A stretch of DNA of 64,000 nucleotides from positions 186,001 to 250,000 of the forward strand of contig JALDNG010000094.1 of assembly GCA_024349245.1 (NCBI GenBank). The letters are read 5' to 3'. The stretch is from Neodontobutis hainanensis (taxonomy: Eukaryota > Chordata > Actinopteri > Gobiiformes > Odontobutidae). Positions 1 to 11,920 of this stretch are shown piece by piece (within the stretch, counting starts at the first letter, position 1; every line of letters begins with the position of its first letter). Under the pieces are notes generated by a model. The model searched no databases, was not told the origin of the DNA, and saw only the letters and a list, made by a program, of their open reading frames with translations. Both the position numbers and the translations under genes were made by a program.

Positions 1-448
1 TGCCCTGTCGTAATGACAATAATGGTGAATAGGGGATCAATGGGCGGATTACATTGTTTGGATTGGATTACATGTTTATTTACAATCTATGGTTCTCAAC
101 AGTATTGTGGACAAATTCTTTATTTTTGACACCAACAAATGAAAATTAAATAATAAAGATTGTTAATCTAAGCAAGAATAAAAAAATCCACTGATTGTTG
201 TGGCCTTGACCAGACTATAATTAAAAGTGTAATAACTAACTTATACTAACTAACTAATTTATTGTTACACACAGGAGAATTCCCAAATAATATGAAAGTT
301 GCAAAGGTTATTCCAATCCATAAAAGTGGAGACAGCCACCAGTTTACAAACAATCGACTATAAACTATCTCCATAGTGCCAAAATTATAGTCTAGAAAAA
401 CCTTCCACTGCTCTTTTAGTCATGTCAAAATAGTCAAAATAATGTGTT
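1..448 (+). pseudogene. LINE reverse transcriptase fragment (about 272-365) in AT-rich DNA
   Basis: Bases 272-361 translate to a short reverse transcriptase stretch with the pattern FPNNMKVAKVIPIHKSGD, typical of the region just before the RT catalytic core of non-LTR elements. It is cut off within about 40 bases. Nothing else was recognised in 1-271 or 370-448. Confidence 0.45.
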
Positions 449-1530
449 GTGCTCATAAGTTTACATTTGTGATATTCTTTTTACCATGTTTCAGAGAATA
501 ACACACAAACTTTTTCCACTCATAGTTTTTAAATTATAATGACATCAGAAACTACCCAAATGACCCTGATAAAAAAGTTTACATACCCCAGTTCTTGATA
601 TTGCCACCTTTAACATCAATGACATCCTAAAGTCTTTTGTGGTGGTTGTGGATGAGGCTCTTTATTTTCTCAGATGGTAAAACTGCCCATTTTTCTTGGC
701 AAAAAGCCTCCAGTTCCTGTAAAGTTTTGGGCTTTCTTGCATGTACTGCACTTGAGATTTCCTCAGAGTGGCTCAATGATATTGAGGTCACGAGACTGAG
801 ACCAGTCCAGAACCTTCACTTTATACTGCTGTAGCCAATGACAGGTTGACTTAGCCTTGTGCTTTGGATTGTTGTCATGTTGGAACGTCCAAGTATGTCC
901 CATGCACAGCTACCTGGCTGAAATTTTCCTCCAGTATTTTCTGATAACATGCTACATTTTATCTTTTTCTGTGTCTTTGTAGCTCACACAGCCCCAAAAC
1001 ATCAGCTAGCTCCATGTTTCACAGCAGGAATAGGAGACCTTTCATCATAGGACTTGTTGACTCCTCTCCAAATGTAACGTTTAAGGTTGTGGGCAAAAAG
1101 TTCAATTTTGGTCTCATCACTCCAAATGACTTTGTTCAAGAAGTTTTGAGGCTTGTCTCTGTGATGTTTGGCATATTGTAAGTGGAATGCTTTGTGGCTT
1201 TTGAGTGGTAGTGGCTTTCTTCTGGTAACTCAACTATACAGCCCATTTCAAGTCCCTGCATATTGTGCCACACCACTTTTATTCAGAGGTTCTTGTATTT
1301 CAGCTAAGGATATGTGTGTTTTTTTCTTTGGATCTTGAACATTTTCCTGGCAGTTCTGGATAATATTTTGACTTTTTCATTTTCCACTTCTTAATTAGAG
1401 TTTGAACACTGCTGATTGGCATTCTCAATTTAAACACAATATTTGACAATAAATGGATTTACCCAAACACTAACTATGAAAACTATAAAAATGTTTTTTT
1501 GTTATCATTCATTTTCTCTGAAAAAAAAAA
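449..1530 (-). mobile_element. Tc1-like DNA transposon remnant (family B, copy 1)
   Basis: Read on the minus strand this is a decayed Tc1/mariner transposase gene with no long frame left. Its left end, from TGTGCTCATAAG at 449, carries terminal-repeat sequence also used by other fish Tc1 elements. The GTTTACATACCCC block near 578-590 is the inner part of that long terminal repeat. Recognisable coding blocks include the antisense of the HDNDPKH-type catalytic block near 840-890 and of the VKHGGGS-like block near 1000-1040. The N-terminal helix-turn-helix part is mostly deleted before the right end. It matches the plus-strand element at 12647-15205, which confirms a family. Confidence 0.8.
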
Positions 1531-3326
1531 GTTTATTTTGATAAACCAGAAGTTTTACTGTAAAGGGTGCTTAACAGGAAATGTAGTTGTTGTTAACTGC
1601 CATTTTGAATTTTCATAAAAAATTTACGATGAAGCCCGTTTCTGTACTGTTCCCGTGTTTGAACAGTAAATGTTCAAACAGAGAGATCTGCCTCTGTCAT
1701 TATTTTAGAAGATTTCACTCTGTATCAGAGGGTTCAAAGAGCCACATGGTGGAACAGCAAGTTTGTTGTGAATGGTAAGAATATATATAGATCATTTCTT
1801 TACATTTTAGTTTTGTTTGTAAAACTCTCCCAGAGTTATATTATTTTAGTTATTATGGAAATGTCTGTTTTGTGCTGGCTACACCAGGCTTCGAAATTAG
1901 TCCAGCAGCAAAAATGGACATGTTTCTAGAAAATTATGTTTCTGTGTTCTGTCTTTTTAAATCATGTCAGTCAACAGTTTAGTTCTATTTGTTAACAAAT
2001 AGACTCATTATCTCTTTTTCTATCATTGTAGTGGCATATTGATGGTGAAATTAATCTCTACTTTGACAAAGAAATAACTCAGCCCATCATTGAATTAATT
2101 TACAAGAAGTCCCAAGAAGATCCAGCACTCTCCTTTGGTGAAAACCTTACTACAGCTATATCTATATGGTTTCTACCCTTTCTAACATATGATTCAAAAA
2201 ACAATTGCCCAAATAAAACATTTAATAATTACCATATGCGTTTCCTCCTTTCCTCAATACATCATTAAGGTAACAACTTATAACACATTTTTTCTACACC
2301 ACACCGAGATGAGGCAATTCAATTCCATAATATTTCAGGGTTCCCACTGTCCAACCAAAAAGCACATGAATGCACACAAGATGCTTAAACAAAAAAACTA
2401 CCATTCGAATTGTCCGACATGCACTTGAAAGAAGCAGTATTAATGCAAGGACCTTTGATGTGCAGATACTTTTTTTAAGCAAATGCTACAGAAGCCAGTG
2501 CTGAGAGATTATTTGGTGCATATAATTATGTTTCCAGAAAGCAGTTTGAATATTGAATATTTAGCACGTTCTGCAGTCTGTGCGGCTTACAGCTCAAATC
2601 CCTGTCAGAGGAGCTCTTACTGACTTCTTACTGCTTCCAAAACATTAAGTCAAAAAAATAAGAGGAATTTTTTTTTATTTTTTTTTTAAAAGCCTTTGTT
2701 AAGTTCACTTCACCAGTATCTGGTTGCGTTTGAGTCAAAATTCTCGACTTCTCCTCTTTCACAGGTTCATTATCTTCAAAGGGATCTGCGGGCATTACAT
2801 ACTAGATATGTGGAATGTTAGAGACATGCTTAATACAACTACTGTTTTTTTTATTTTAACACACTTGTACCTCATCTCTTCCTTTGTGCATCTCTGAGCA
2901 CAGAGACAGAGGAAAATGCATATTACGTAGAGAGCATGTCACTTCAATAAACATAGAACAGGCTCAGTGTCTCCGGTGTGATTTTGTTGTTTCCCTCCTC
3001 CTCCACAAGATGAAAGCAGTCCAGGCGTGTCCAGGTAGAGCTGTGCGGCTCTCTGAGGCAAAGATGAAAGGCTGACAATCCAACAGCCATGTTTAAACAC
3101 TCACTCTATTACAGCAGCCGTGGGAGTTATTACTCATAGCCTTCTCTGCTCTGTGTTTATATGACTTTCTCTCAGTGTTTTCAAAAAGACATATTTAAAC
3201 CTCACCTTGAATCAGAATCCATCAAGAGTAGATTTTATTGGATGGCATATTTTTTCAAGAAAAAGACATCCAATTTGAAAGCCCAGGTTTAATTCTAGAT
3301 CTAGGGTGAGACTCATGCCTGCTGCA
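1531..3326. other. Unassigned AT-rich stretch with two weak coding-like islands
   Basis: Two islands stand out. At about 2032-2230 a plus-strand open segment follows a T-rich AG acceptor (TTTCTATCATTGTAG) and reads WHIDGEINLYFDKEITQPII and onward; I do not recognise it. At about 2478-2560 the reading ATEASAERLFGAYNYVSRKQ resembles the C-terminal dimerisation segment of hAT transposases. Both are too short to call genes. The rest shows nothing. Confidence 0.25.
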
Positions 3327-3625
3327 GATGTGAATGCGGCAGAGTGGTTAGCACTCCTGCCTCACAGCAAGAAGGTTGTGAGTTCGAAACCCAGCCGACT
3401 CAAACATTCTCGGCCGACTCCGGTCTTTCTGTGAGGAGTCTGCATGTCCTCCACGTGTTACTGTGGGTTCTCTCCGGGTACTCCGGCTTCCTCCCACAGT
3501 CCAAAGACATAGGTTAATTGGTAACTCTAAATTGTCCCTAGTGAATGAATGTGAGTAAGAGGACCCCCTCGAAAACGAGATGATTCATCTCAAGGGATTA
3601 ATCCTCACAAAAAAATGATATAAAT
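3327..3625 (+). repeat. tRNA-headed SINE
   Basis: The head contains GTGGTTAGCAC (A-box-like) and GAGTTCGAAACCC (B-box-like) about 40 bases apart, the internal RNA polymerase III promoter layout. The body has the common fish sequence CTCCGGGTACTCCGGCTTCC and TCCAAAGACAT, and the tail is AT-rich. A related copy lies at 16314-16611 and an inverted one at 44870-45105. Confidence 0.75.
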
Positions 3626-3889
3626 GAAATAAATAAAGCAAATCAAGAGGCTCAGGCTCGCTCCAGATTCTGCAATTTTGTGGTAATACTCTTGCTCATC
3701 TCAGGCCTGTTTGTGCAGGACAGCTTTGCCTTAACACCGTACACCGGATGTGAGACTTAGAATATTGCTTTGCGAATTTGTTTTTTTCGACAACCTTCAA
3801 CTCCTTTCTGAGAATGTCAGAACACCCAAGGCAATTTTCTCTAACCAGCCGGGGAGAAGTGTTCGCAGGCTGCGTTGAGATTGTAAACA

Positions 3890-4644
3890 AAGGCGGGGTA
3901 GACTAAGAGCTAAACTAATGCTAACACTACACCGGCTCTCTTTACCCAGCATTTTCCTTACCAATGTGAGATCACTGGTAAATAAAATGGTAGAGATTCG
4001 ACTGAGCATCACTTACAGCAAGAAATTTTTTAACTGTCATATTTTAATCTTCATGGTAACATGACTTCACAGCGGCATACCAGACAATACTATTGAGCTA
4101 GTGAGACGCCACACACTCCGAGCAGATAGAACACTAGATGTCAATAAGACCAGAGGTGGTGGATTGTGCTGCATTTACATTAACAAAGCTTGGTGCAAAA
4201 ACTCTGTTATTGTCAGAAGTTATTGTTCAGCTTACCTTTAGTTTCTCATGGTTAAATGTAGACAGTTTTATCTACCGCGGGAGTTCACTTCGAACATTAT
4301 AACGACAGCCTATATTCCACTGGATGCTGATTCCAAGCTTGCTATGAAAGAACTTCACGCAGCCATCAGTAAACAACAGACCGCTCACCCAGAAGCTGTG
4401 TTTATTGTTGCGGGTGATTTTAATCATTCAAACCTAAAGGCAGTGCTCCCCAAATTTCACCAGCATGTTTTCTGTCACACCAGAGGAAACAAAACTGTAG
4501 ACCATGTTTAAGCATACATAACTGGAGCTTAAGTTGCAATCCCCCTCCCCCACCTAGGACAGTCAGATCACCTTCTTTGTTCCTCACCCCCAAATATGCA
4601 CCCCTCATCCATCGTGTGAAGCCATTAGTAAGGACCATCAGTAA
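3890..4644 (+). pseudogene. LINE endonuclease domain, broken
   Basis: Apurinic-type endonuclease that nicks target DNA for reverse transcription. Visible blocks are NVRSLVNKM near 3964, CIYINKAWCKNS near 4171, and FIVAGDFNHSNLK near 4400, which contains the GDFN metal-site motif; then LGQSDHL with the SDH motif near 4555. Several stops and frame changes, including one after VRSYCSAYL, make it non-functional. Confidence 0.75.
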
Positions 4645-6777
4645 AGGCTGATTTATGCTTCTGCGTCGGGTGTACGCCGTAGTGTATGCCGTAGGCTACG
4701 CACGTAGGTGACGCCGTCGTGAGCATTTATACCTCTGCGTATGTCTGTTTTGCTCTGCAGTACACCGCCGAAACGCTAGTTGACGCGAGCGGGTTCCACT
4801 GTGTTTGAAACGACATTTCAGTCACCCCACGGAATTGTTTTTTTTTTAATATATTTTTTTCACCCCACGGAATTGTGCCAAGGCAAAACAACATTGTGTG
4901 TCGTGGTCAACCTGGTGTGTAACTTGTATTGGTGTAAAATATAATGCACCAATAAATGACATGAGGGATATTTTATTTTTTTTAAGTTTGTACTATACAT
5001 ACAAATGGTCGAACTATGTATAAGATAATGCACCATGTAAAGGTGCAATGGTCTATAATTGTTTACATTAAATAGATGCAAAAGAGCAAACTATACAAAT
5101 AAATTAACTGTAAGATCTTAATTTACTGTAATCTTAACCATAAAATATACATACAGCAGGAACAAACATAATTGGTTCAAACTATATACACAAATTGTTT
5201 GATGCAAAAGATAGTAAAAAAAAAAACAGGTGCAATGGTCTTAAATTGTAAATTAAAAACAGATGCAAAAGAGCAAACACAGACACATGTGCAACTATTA
5301 GTTAGTTAATGTTTATTTACAATAACCTTCACACATTTTTTGAAACAGCAGTATTTTTTTTTAATAAAAAGTGTAAACCACATACAAATATGGGCATGAC
5401 AGTGCAATGTATTAATGTGCAATGATCTACAATTATTATCAAAAATAGATGTAAAAGAGAAACTTCACAAATGATTCAAACTACAGTATAACCTGCATGA
5501 ATTGGTGTGAACAGACAATAAATAAAAAAGCTGAAGTGCAAACTATATACACAAAAATAACTAAAAAAATCTAAAGTGCAAACTGCAGATACAGTGCATT
5601 TCCATATGCATTGCCTTCACTCTGTGGTCCTCCGCAGCAGATCTGCAACAGTTTGTCCAAACCTGTCGCTCTCATCATTGCCTTGACACAGTCTCTGTTG
5701 AGCTCCACCCGCCGTTCCTCCAACCGAGCAACCTGCACTTGGACCCAGTCATCTTTTTCTTTTCTCTTTCTTTTTTGTGCCATACTTGGACTGGGGGACA
5801 GAAGAGATGGCTGCGAGGACAGAAGAGATGACTGGTGATGGGGGCTACCACTTGGTAATCGGTCATCATCGCTGATGGCTGGAGGTCTCACATCCGATAA
5901 ACCAGTGGAGTTTGAGCTGGTATCAGTCCCATCCTGTGAATATGAAAGACATAGCAAATAGTATAAGTTATACATAAAAGATGATGCATTCATTGGTAAA
6001 TCATAGATAGATAGAGCTATAATAATTGCATATTCATACATTGCAAATGCTAAATTGTTGCATTTGTATTTTCTGTAAGCCAAATAAAATTACAATCTAT
6101 TATATTACATAAATACAACCCATTACATATAATTACAACCTCTTACACATGCTATTTGACTCACAGGTATATTATTTTTGCCAAAAAAATACCCATGTGG
6201 TAGCATTGCTAGTTAAGTAAGCTAACCGAAACACAATAGAAGTACATAAAAGGACGTGCATTATTTACCTTATCGTCAAAGTTTGACTCCGTAAGCCGAT
6301 GTTTGACATGAGGTGCCAGCCAAGATAGGAATATATAAAACGCTGGGATTGTTTTTCCTCCTGGATCCCCGCTCCTTGAGGCAAGTTTTTTACGGAGACG
6401 AACGTACTTGTCTCGAGAGTTCTTCCATCTCTTCATGCACTCCGCTACATCTAAACCCACGGTGGAGATGGCTGTATTTCCTCACTTCTTCAATTAATCG
6501 CTCGGTAACTTAGTCCATTTCCATGTTGGCGCTTCACTGAATTTCGGAATTTAAAAATGGCGGGCGGTCCAGAGAGCAGAAGACCATTCCGGAAATGCGT
6601 AGGAGGAAACGTGATACTACCAAGCCGACCAATCACAGATCTTACGGTCCGCGTCGTCGCGACGCGTAGTTACATTTTGGAGGAGGTGCGCGTCAGGCTA
6701 CGGCGTAGGGTACACGTCACTGCGTATGCTACGCCGTAGCTTCGACGCGCACCCTACGCAGAAGCATAAATCAGCCT
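4645..6777. mobile_element. PIF/Harbinger-type element with TAA target duplication
   Basis: Inverted ends begin AGGCTGATTTATGCTTCTGC and close with the matching AAATCAGCCT. Both sides are flanked by TAA (4642-4644 and 6778-6780), the 3-base duplication favoured by Harbinger transposases. GC-rich subterminal zones (4660-4790 and 6650-6765) are crowded with repeats of ACGCCGTAG/CTACGGCGT type. The only coding sequence seen is a two-exon MADF/Myb-type protein on the minus strand. No DDE transposase is present, so this is a non-autonomous or internally deleted copy. About 4830-5570 is AT-rich with no coding content. Confidence 0.8.
5571..6530 (-). pseudogene. Harbinger MADF-domain DNA-binding protein gene (two exons, damaged)
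   Basis: Harbinger elements carry a second gene for a Myb/MADF-like protein that helps the transposase bind DNA. Exon 1 (minus, about 6530 to 6269) holds the MADF core ECMKRWKNSRDKYVRLRKKL and ends at FDDK with a GTAAAT donor. Exon 2 (5933 to 5571) starts after an ATTCACAG acceptor and reads DGTDTSSNST, then a Ser/Pro-rich linker, a KRKRKEK basic patch, and a leucine-rich C-terminus that probably mediates protein contact. The two exons join in frame. At the N-terminus an ATG near 6523 is followed by an early stop (MEMD then TAA), and about 25 residues of the MADF domain are missing with a frame change near 6465. Not functional as it stands. Confidence 0.7.
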
Positions 6778-8130
6778 TAAGGACCATCAAAGTGTTGCCT
6801 GCGGTGACAAATTTCACACTCCAGGAAAGGGTTCCAAACATGCTTTTCAGGCCACCAGTGGCTATTACACATCGACCGCTACATTTACTCCACCACAGAC
6901 AATGTCACAACTCAGAAGCAGATCACCACATACCCAAATCAGAAGCCATGGATGAACAAGGAGGTTGTCCTGTTCCTGTTGAAGGCATGCAATACTGCCT
7001 TCAGATCAGGGGACGCACAGGCCTGCAGCACATTCAGAGCTAATCTGAAGAGGGGCATCAAAGAGGCCAAGCACTGCTACAAGCTAAAGATAGAGGAGCA
7101 CTTTTCCAACTCCAACCCTCGACGCATGTGGCAGAGCATCCAGGCCATCAGTGACTACAAAACCACCTACTCCACCCCTGCAGCCACCGATGTCCTCTTC
7201 TTGAACAAGCTTAATTCCTTTTATGCGAGCTTTGAGAGAGACAATGCAACCACTGCCACCAAGCGCAAACCCTCACCTGACCACCCACCAATCACACTCT
7301 CCACCACAGACGTCTGCAATGCACTGAGCCGGATCAGTGCGCACAAAGCCGCTGGACCAGACAACATCCCTGGATGTGTACTCAAGGCGTGTGTTGAGCT
7401 GCTCACTGGGATTTTCAGACATTTTCAACATGTCTATTGCCCAAGCAGCTTTGCCGACATGCTTTAAATGCACCCCTCAACGTGCCTGAACGACTACCAA
7501 CCTGTAGCTCTGACATCTATTGTCATGGAGTGTTTTGAGCGGCTGGTCCTGGCACACCTGAAGAACTCTCTACCATCCACATTAAACTCTTACCAGTCTG
7601 CCTACCGCAGCAATAGGAGCACAGAGGATACGTTTCCATAGCACTACACTCAGCATCCGGCTGTCATTCCATTCAAGCTAATAGCTAAACTTGAAGACCT
7701 GGGTATTAACACATTCCTTTGCAACTGGATAATGAACCTTCTGACCAACAGATTCCAGCAGGTCCGATCCAGCTCCATCTGCTCCAACACCACCACCCTC
7801 AACACTGGTGTACCACACTCTTCTCCCTTTTCACCTCTGACTGCAGGCCTGTGAACAGATCTAACGCCATCATCAAGTTTACGGATGACACTACGATGAT
7901 TGGTCTCATCAGCAACAACGATGAGACTGCCTACAGGGAGGACTTCCAGCACCTGGCCACATGGTGCAGTGACAATAACCTGCTCTTTAACACTTCCAAG
8001 ACGAAGGAGCTCATTGTGGACTTCAGGAAAGAGTCAAGAGGCAAATTGTTTATTTGCACTGCTAACTGTTCATTTACAGCAACTGTTCACATATGCATCT
8101 TTGCACTACTGCACTTTACATAAATATGCA
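6778..8130 (+). pseudogene. LINE linker and reverse transcriptase, broken
   Basis: The best frame (6952-7467) reads AFRSGDAQACSTFRANLKRG and later HKAAGPDNIPGCVLKAC, the conserved RT entry motif of CR1/L2-like LINEs. Further blocks follow in shifted frames: LNDYQPVALTSIVMECFERL near 7488, a damaged core near 7690-7850, then KFTDDTTMIGLISNN near 7877, where FTDD replaces the usual FADD catalytic box, and KTKELIVDFRKE near 8000. Stops and deletions separate the blocks. Confidence 0.75.
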
Positions 8131-8223
8131 ATAACTTCCACTGACCTACTGTTACTCAGACAGCTTCTGTTCATAATTTATTTGCACTATATCCATTGCA
8201 CTACTGCTCACCTTAGCCTTACC

Positions 8224-8657
8224 TGTTATGTACGAGCGAAGAACCCAAATGCAGACACCAGTTGTCACCACACAAAATAGATTTATTAGACAAATAGTTT
8301 AGGAGGATGAGGTTCTTCGGAGACGGAGGGGAATACCCGGAGCAGACAGAGACTGGACGGACGCGGGACTGACGACAGGACTAGACAGAGCAGGGGTAGA
8401 CCGAGGCAGGGCAGGAACAGGACGGAGAGCAGGACTGGACGGATCAACTGTAGTTAGTGTTACGATCTGGCATCAATGAGCTGGCTGCGGTGCTTCTTAT
8501 ACTTTGCTGATTACCAACGTGGCACAGCTTGTCTGTCTCTGCCGGCGCTCCCGCACACCTGTTACCACTCCGCGAGCCTGCAGGGGCGGGGAAGCCGGAG
8601 GCGGACCCAGCCGGAGGATCCGCAGGTCGTGCACTCCCTTCCCGAGCCGACATGACA
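8224..8657 (-). mobile_element. Solo LTR of a retrovirus-like element
   Basis: Starts TGTTATGTAC and ends CATGACA, i.e. TG...CA boundaries. It is flanked by TTACC (8219-8223) and TTACT (8658-8662), a 5-base duplication with one change. On the minus strand it carries an AATAAA signal near its 3' side (antisense near 8278-8284), which sets the orientation. There is no internal coding region and no second LTR, so it most likely arose by LTR-LTR recombination. It is not closely similar to the gypsy LTRs at 16966 and 21717. It splits the LINE 3' UTR. Confidence 0.75.
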
Positions 8658-9042
8658 TTACTTATCATTGTATAAATCCGTCTATAAAATTCTGTTTATA
8701 GTAATTGCAATTTGTAGTTTTCTCTTCATAGTACATAGCCACTTAAAAAATATCTCTATAGTATTACCTACTACTTACTTCTGTTTATAGCTCACACTAG
8801 CCTTGTCTATCATTGTACTGTCCCCATTTTAAAATTTTTGTTTATAGTAATAAGCCATCTGTATATTTTGTACATATATTATGCAAATTACTTCTACAAT
8901 ACTAACTTATTTATTCATGCAAATACTGGATAACCTGCACTTGCTGCTATTGTACTTGGTAAAACCTAAACTCCATTTCGTTGGATTGTAATTGTACATG
9001 AGTAATGACAATAAAGTTGACTCTAATCTAATCTAATCTAAA

Positions 9043-9424
9043 AAGATCATAATGGTGCTAAATCAGGAGTTACTTCAATGATTCTGCTTAGACTGCTGCT
9101 CCTGTGATCCGGCCCCGGATAAGTAAAAGATGATAGATAGCTGGATAAATAGAATCTTAAGATGTTTTTTCTGACAGCTATTGCTTCTCTAAGAGAATTG
9201 TGGATTTGCAAGCCCTGTCGGTCTGACCATCAACATTGACTTTGACCCTGGGCTGGTCAAAGTTATTTGCACCCTCACCCTAATTTTTTCCCTCTTTGAT
9301 GTTATTGTGTACACACACTACACAGCCCTTGGGGAGTCCAGACACTTCCAGTCCGGCGACGTTGGTATTCTTGTTCCCCACAGTGTATTGCTACTCAGCA
9401 TTGAGTGTAGCTTTTGAAACGGAA
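9043..9424. repeat. SINE-tail-like fragment, otherwise unassigned
   Basis: Bases about 9095-9155 contain TGCTGCTCCTGTGATCCGGC and a following GGATAAGTAAAAGATGATAG, the worn end of a common fish SINE body. The rest, including 9160-9424, was not recognised. Confidence 0.4.
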
Positions 9425-9830
9425 CATCTTGGGTTGCTTGAATGCAACCCTGTTCCTTGAAAAAGAGGGAACAAGATGCTGCGTAGAAACATCTTCCGCA
9501 CTGTGGGCGTGTCCGGACATCTTTTCAGACAAAGTTTACCTGAAGACGTTTCCACTTCCTGTGTATTTATAATCACCAGGTGTGCTCACACCCAGGTGAG
9601 CTCACACTTAGGTGCTGGGGATCAAGCAGCATCACCAGCAGAGGTTATTTAGGCCAATTCTTGGCATGTTTCACACGCGTCTTTCACACACGTCTTCCAC
9701 ACATCTTTCACACTCATGCTTCACAACCGGTCACACAAAAAGTGTTCCCTCCCCATAGCGTATTTTCTACACAGCATCTTGTTCCCGCTTTTTTAGGGAA
9801 CAGGGTTGCATTCAAGCAACTCGAGACGGT
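9425..9830. mobile_element. Palindromic DIRS-terminus derivative
   Basis: An inverted repeat of about 57 bases (9431-9489 against 9769-9826, both containing AACAGGGTTGCATTCAAGCA or its complement) encloses about 280 bases. The right arm is preceded at 9723 by ACAACCGGTCACACAAA, the same end motif found in both termini of the DIRS-type element at 32873-34500. The block 9755-9826 is alignable by eye with 34430-34495. It therefore looks like the ends of a DIRS element without its genes. No open frame is present. Confidence 0.55.
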
Positions 9831-10849
9831 ATGTGCAAAACATCCTATTTTTTAATATCCTTCTTACAGAATAGATGTTGTCTTAATGTCCTTTTCTTAA
9901 CATGATTACAATATACAATTAGGTGAATAAACATTTTCTTCTCAAATTCAAGAAATATATTGGGTAACTTGTGCTGGAGTGCACTTGCTGCATGTGTCTG
10001 TAACCCAGGTAGTAAATTTTTCTCTCTCTCACTTTTGCTGCCTTTGCAGTCTTTTAACGGTCAAATCTTGCGGCGTTTCATGCTATTTTTTTCTTGCGAG
10101 ACTAGTCACATGTTTGTACAGTGTTGTCACGCGGTCATGTGCGCTGTCATGTCCTATCGAGTAAGGTTATTACCCTGCAACAGTTGAGTGCAGGCAGAGC
10201 TACAGGTCGGTTTAGGTTGTTTTTCACTCCTTTCTCTTTTAATTCCCCTTGACATTCAATGCAATGCATGTTAAATTATAGGAGCCGATTGTTGAATGGA
10301 CATGGGTGTCAATTGTGAACTGCGGATTTGGTGAGTGTCATATTTGTTTGTGCTAATGTTAGCCTAGCCACCGCTCCATTTATTCAAATAGTTGTTGTCT
10401 GCTTGTTCTGATTGGTTTATGCCTGTTTCAATAAAATGTTTCTACAAAATAAAATGTAAGCAAAACCAAATGTCTAGGCGAGTACACAAACCTGTCAAGA
10501 AATCAGAAGCCATGTAATGAGGGGAAACAGCTAAAATGGTTCAAACAAACAGCGTCAGCAATTACGCATGATACTTAGCTGTTTGGTGTGGCTTTTCCTT
10601 CTGGATTGGATTACTTGTCCCTTGAATTTTTGGAAACGCTTGTGTAATGTATTGCATGAAAACAGATTTGAATAGCTTGAAGAAAGACTACTGGGATGTC
10701 GACAGAATGGCAGCAAAGATTTGCATTTTGCATCTTCACTGTGAATGCCGAAAGAATATAGAAATATTGTAGTCACAAGCAATAACAAAAAAGAGGCAAA
10801 ATCATGCTAAAGTAGTCTGTGATCGAACACCAAAAGTCATTTTTGGAAG
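9831..10849. other. No recognisable feature
   Basis: AT-rich sequence with only short chance frames; nothing supported on either strand. Confidence 0.5.
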
Positions 10850-11335
10850 TTATCAAAATATTAGAAGCCTTTTCTAAATTCTATTACGATTCCTAAAATT
10901 CTATTACTTGGATCTAACCTTGATTTTCTGTGCATTGGTGAAACTGTCTGCATGACAGAATTCCCACCTCAATGATAGATGTTCCTGGATGTAAGTCTTA
11001 TAGAAAGGAAAGAGCTGCTAGCAGAGGAGGGGGAGTGTTTATTTATATAAAAGATTGTTTTAAGACCAAAGAAGTCCAATCAGAGGAAAGTGTATCAATT
11101 GAAAGTGTATCTATAAATGTTGCTAAATCGCCACCAATGACATTTAACATCTTGAAAGTCTATAAACCCCCAAGTGGATCACTGTTAAAGTGTTAAAAAG
11201 TTTCAAACCAAATAGTCAAGTGCTCATTTTTGTTGATTTTGATGTATATTTTATGGTTAAATCTGAGAGGAACCAACTTCAGCTAATTGAGAGAGATGTT
11301 GTAGACAACACAATTTAGAATGAATGGTCAGGTTT
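10850..11335 (+). pseudogene. LINE endonuclease fragment
   Basis: Translated pieces read NIRSLF near 10858, then MIDVPGCKSYRKERAASRGG and GVFIYIKDCF (10972-11060), then MTFNILKVYKPPSGS near 11137, and a worn VDFDVYFMVKSERNQLQLI. This is the standard order of a LINE endonuclease domain. Stops near 11195 and beyond end it. It belongs to a LINE family different from the one at 3640. Confidence 0.7.
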
Positions 11336-11920
11336 TAATTCTTGCAAGAATGAAGCAAAGCACATACATGTAACAATGGAACAGGATAGGGTTTGCTTGA
11401 AAAAGTAAACAATACATGAGATTTTATATTATGCCGTCCAAAAAGTGGTTGGAGGCGTATTGTTCACACCCCCCATGACAAGTTCCCAGGTGCAGGGTTT
11501 AGTCTGTGGCAAGTTATGTCTATGTTCATGTTTGGATTAGCCTGAAGTACATGAAATGAGCTCTGGCCTTACCCTGTACTTGCAATGAAAAGAAACAAAA
11601 TGTGGAGCGAGACATATGCAATTTTATAATGAATAAAATCAATTCTCTTAAGCATTATAAATTTAATGACTTATACGGCCCTGAGGAATTTAGTATGATC
11701 AGTCATGGAGCCATTGTCCCTTTGGTGCACATGCAAACGATGAGGTCCCCCAGATCAGATTGTACATCATCTGAGGTCAAAGCCATGGTTGCATTGACAG
11801 GTGCATGGACAGGAATGTTGACCCATCAACGCCCACATCCATCAATCCCACCAACAAGCTCTGGATACATGGAAAGCAACAAAACTTAAGTTATCAGACA
11901 TGGAAGTAAAACAAGTACAA
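11336..11920 (+). other. Possible decayed LINE linker, otherwise unassigned
   Basis: The frame at 11602-11889 and an overlapping frame reading WIHGKQQNLSYQ faintly recall the LINE linker before RT. I could not identify a motif firmly, and 11336-11600 shows nothing. Confidence 0.25.

Larger units (their letters stand above)
3640..9042 (+). mobile_element. Non-LTR retrotransposon (LINE), interrupted twice
   Basis: One LINE copy in three pieces: 3640-4644, 6778-8223 and 8658-9042. The first holds the leader and endonuclease, the second the linker and reverse transcriptase, and the third the rest of the 3' UTR, ending in AATAAAG and a short TCTAA repeat, which is a typical LINE tail. Removing the Harbinger element and solo LTR restores continuity. 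The C-terminal RT part is missing, the frame jumping from ELIVDFRKE into 3' UTR. A sister copy lies at 40530-42580. The clade is uncertain; it is of the endonuclease-bearing CR1/L2/Rex-like kind. Confidence 0.75.

Noticed and set aside
5611..5838. Plus-strand frame in the Harbinger element
   Set aside because: Shadow of the minus-strand MADF gene exon 2.
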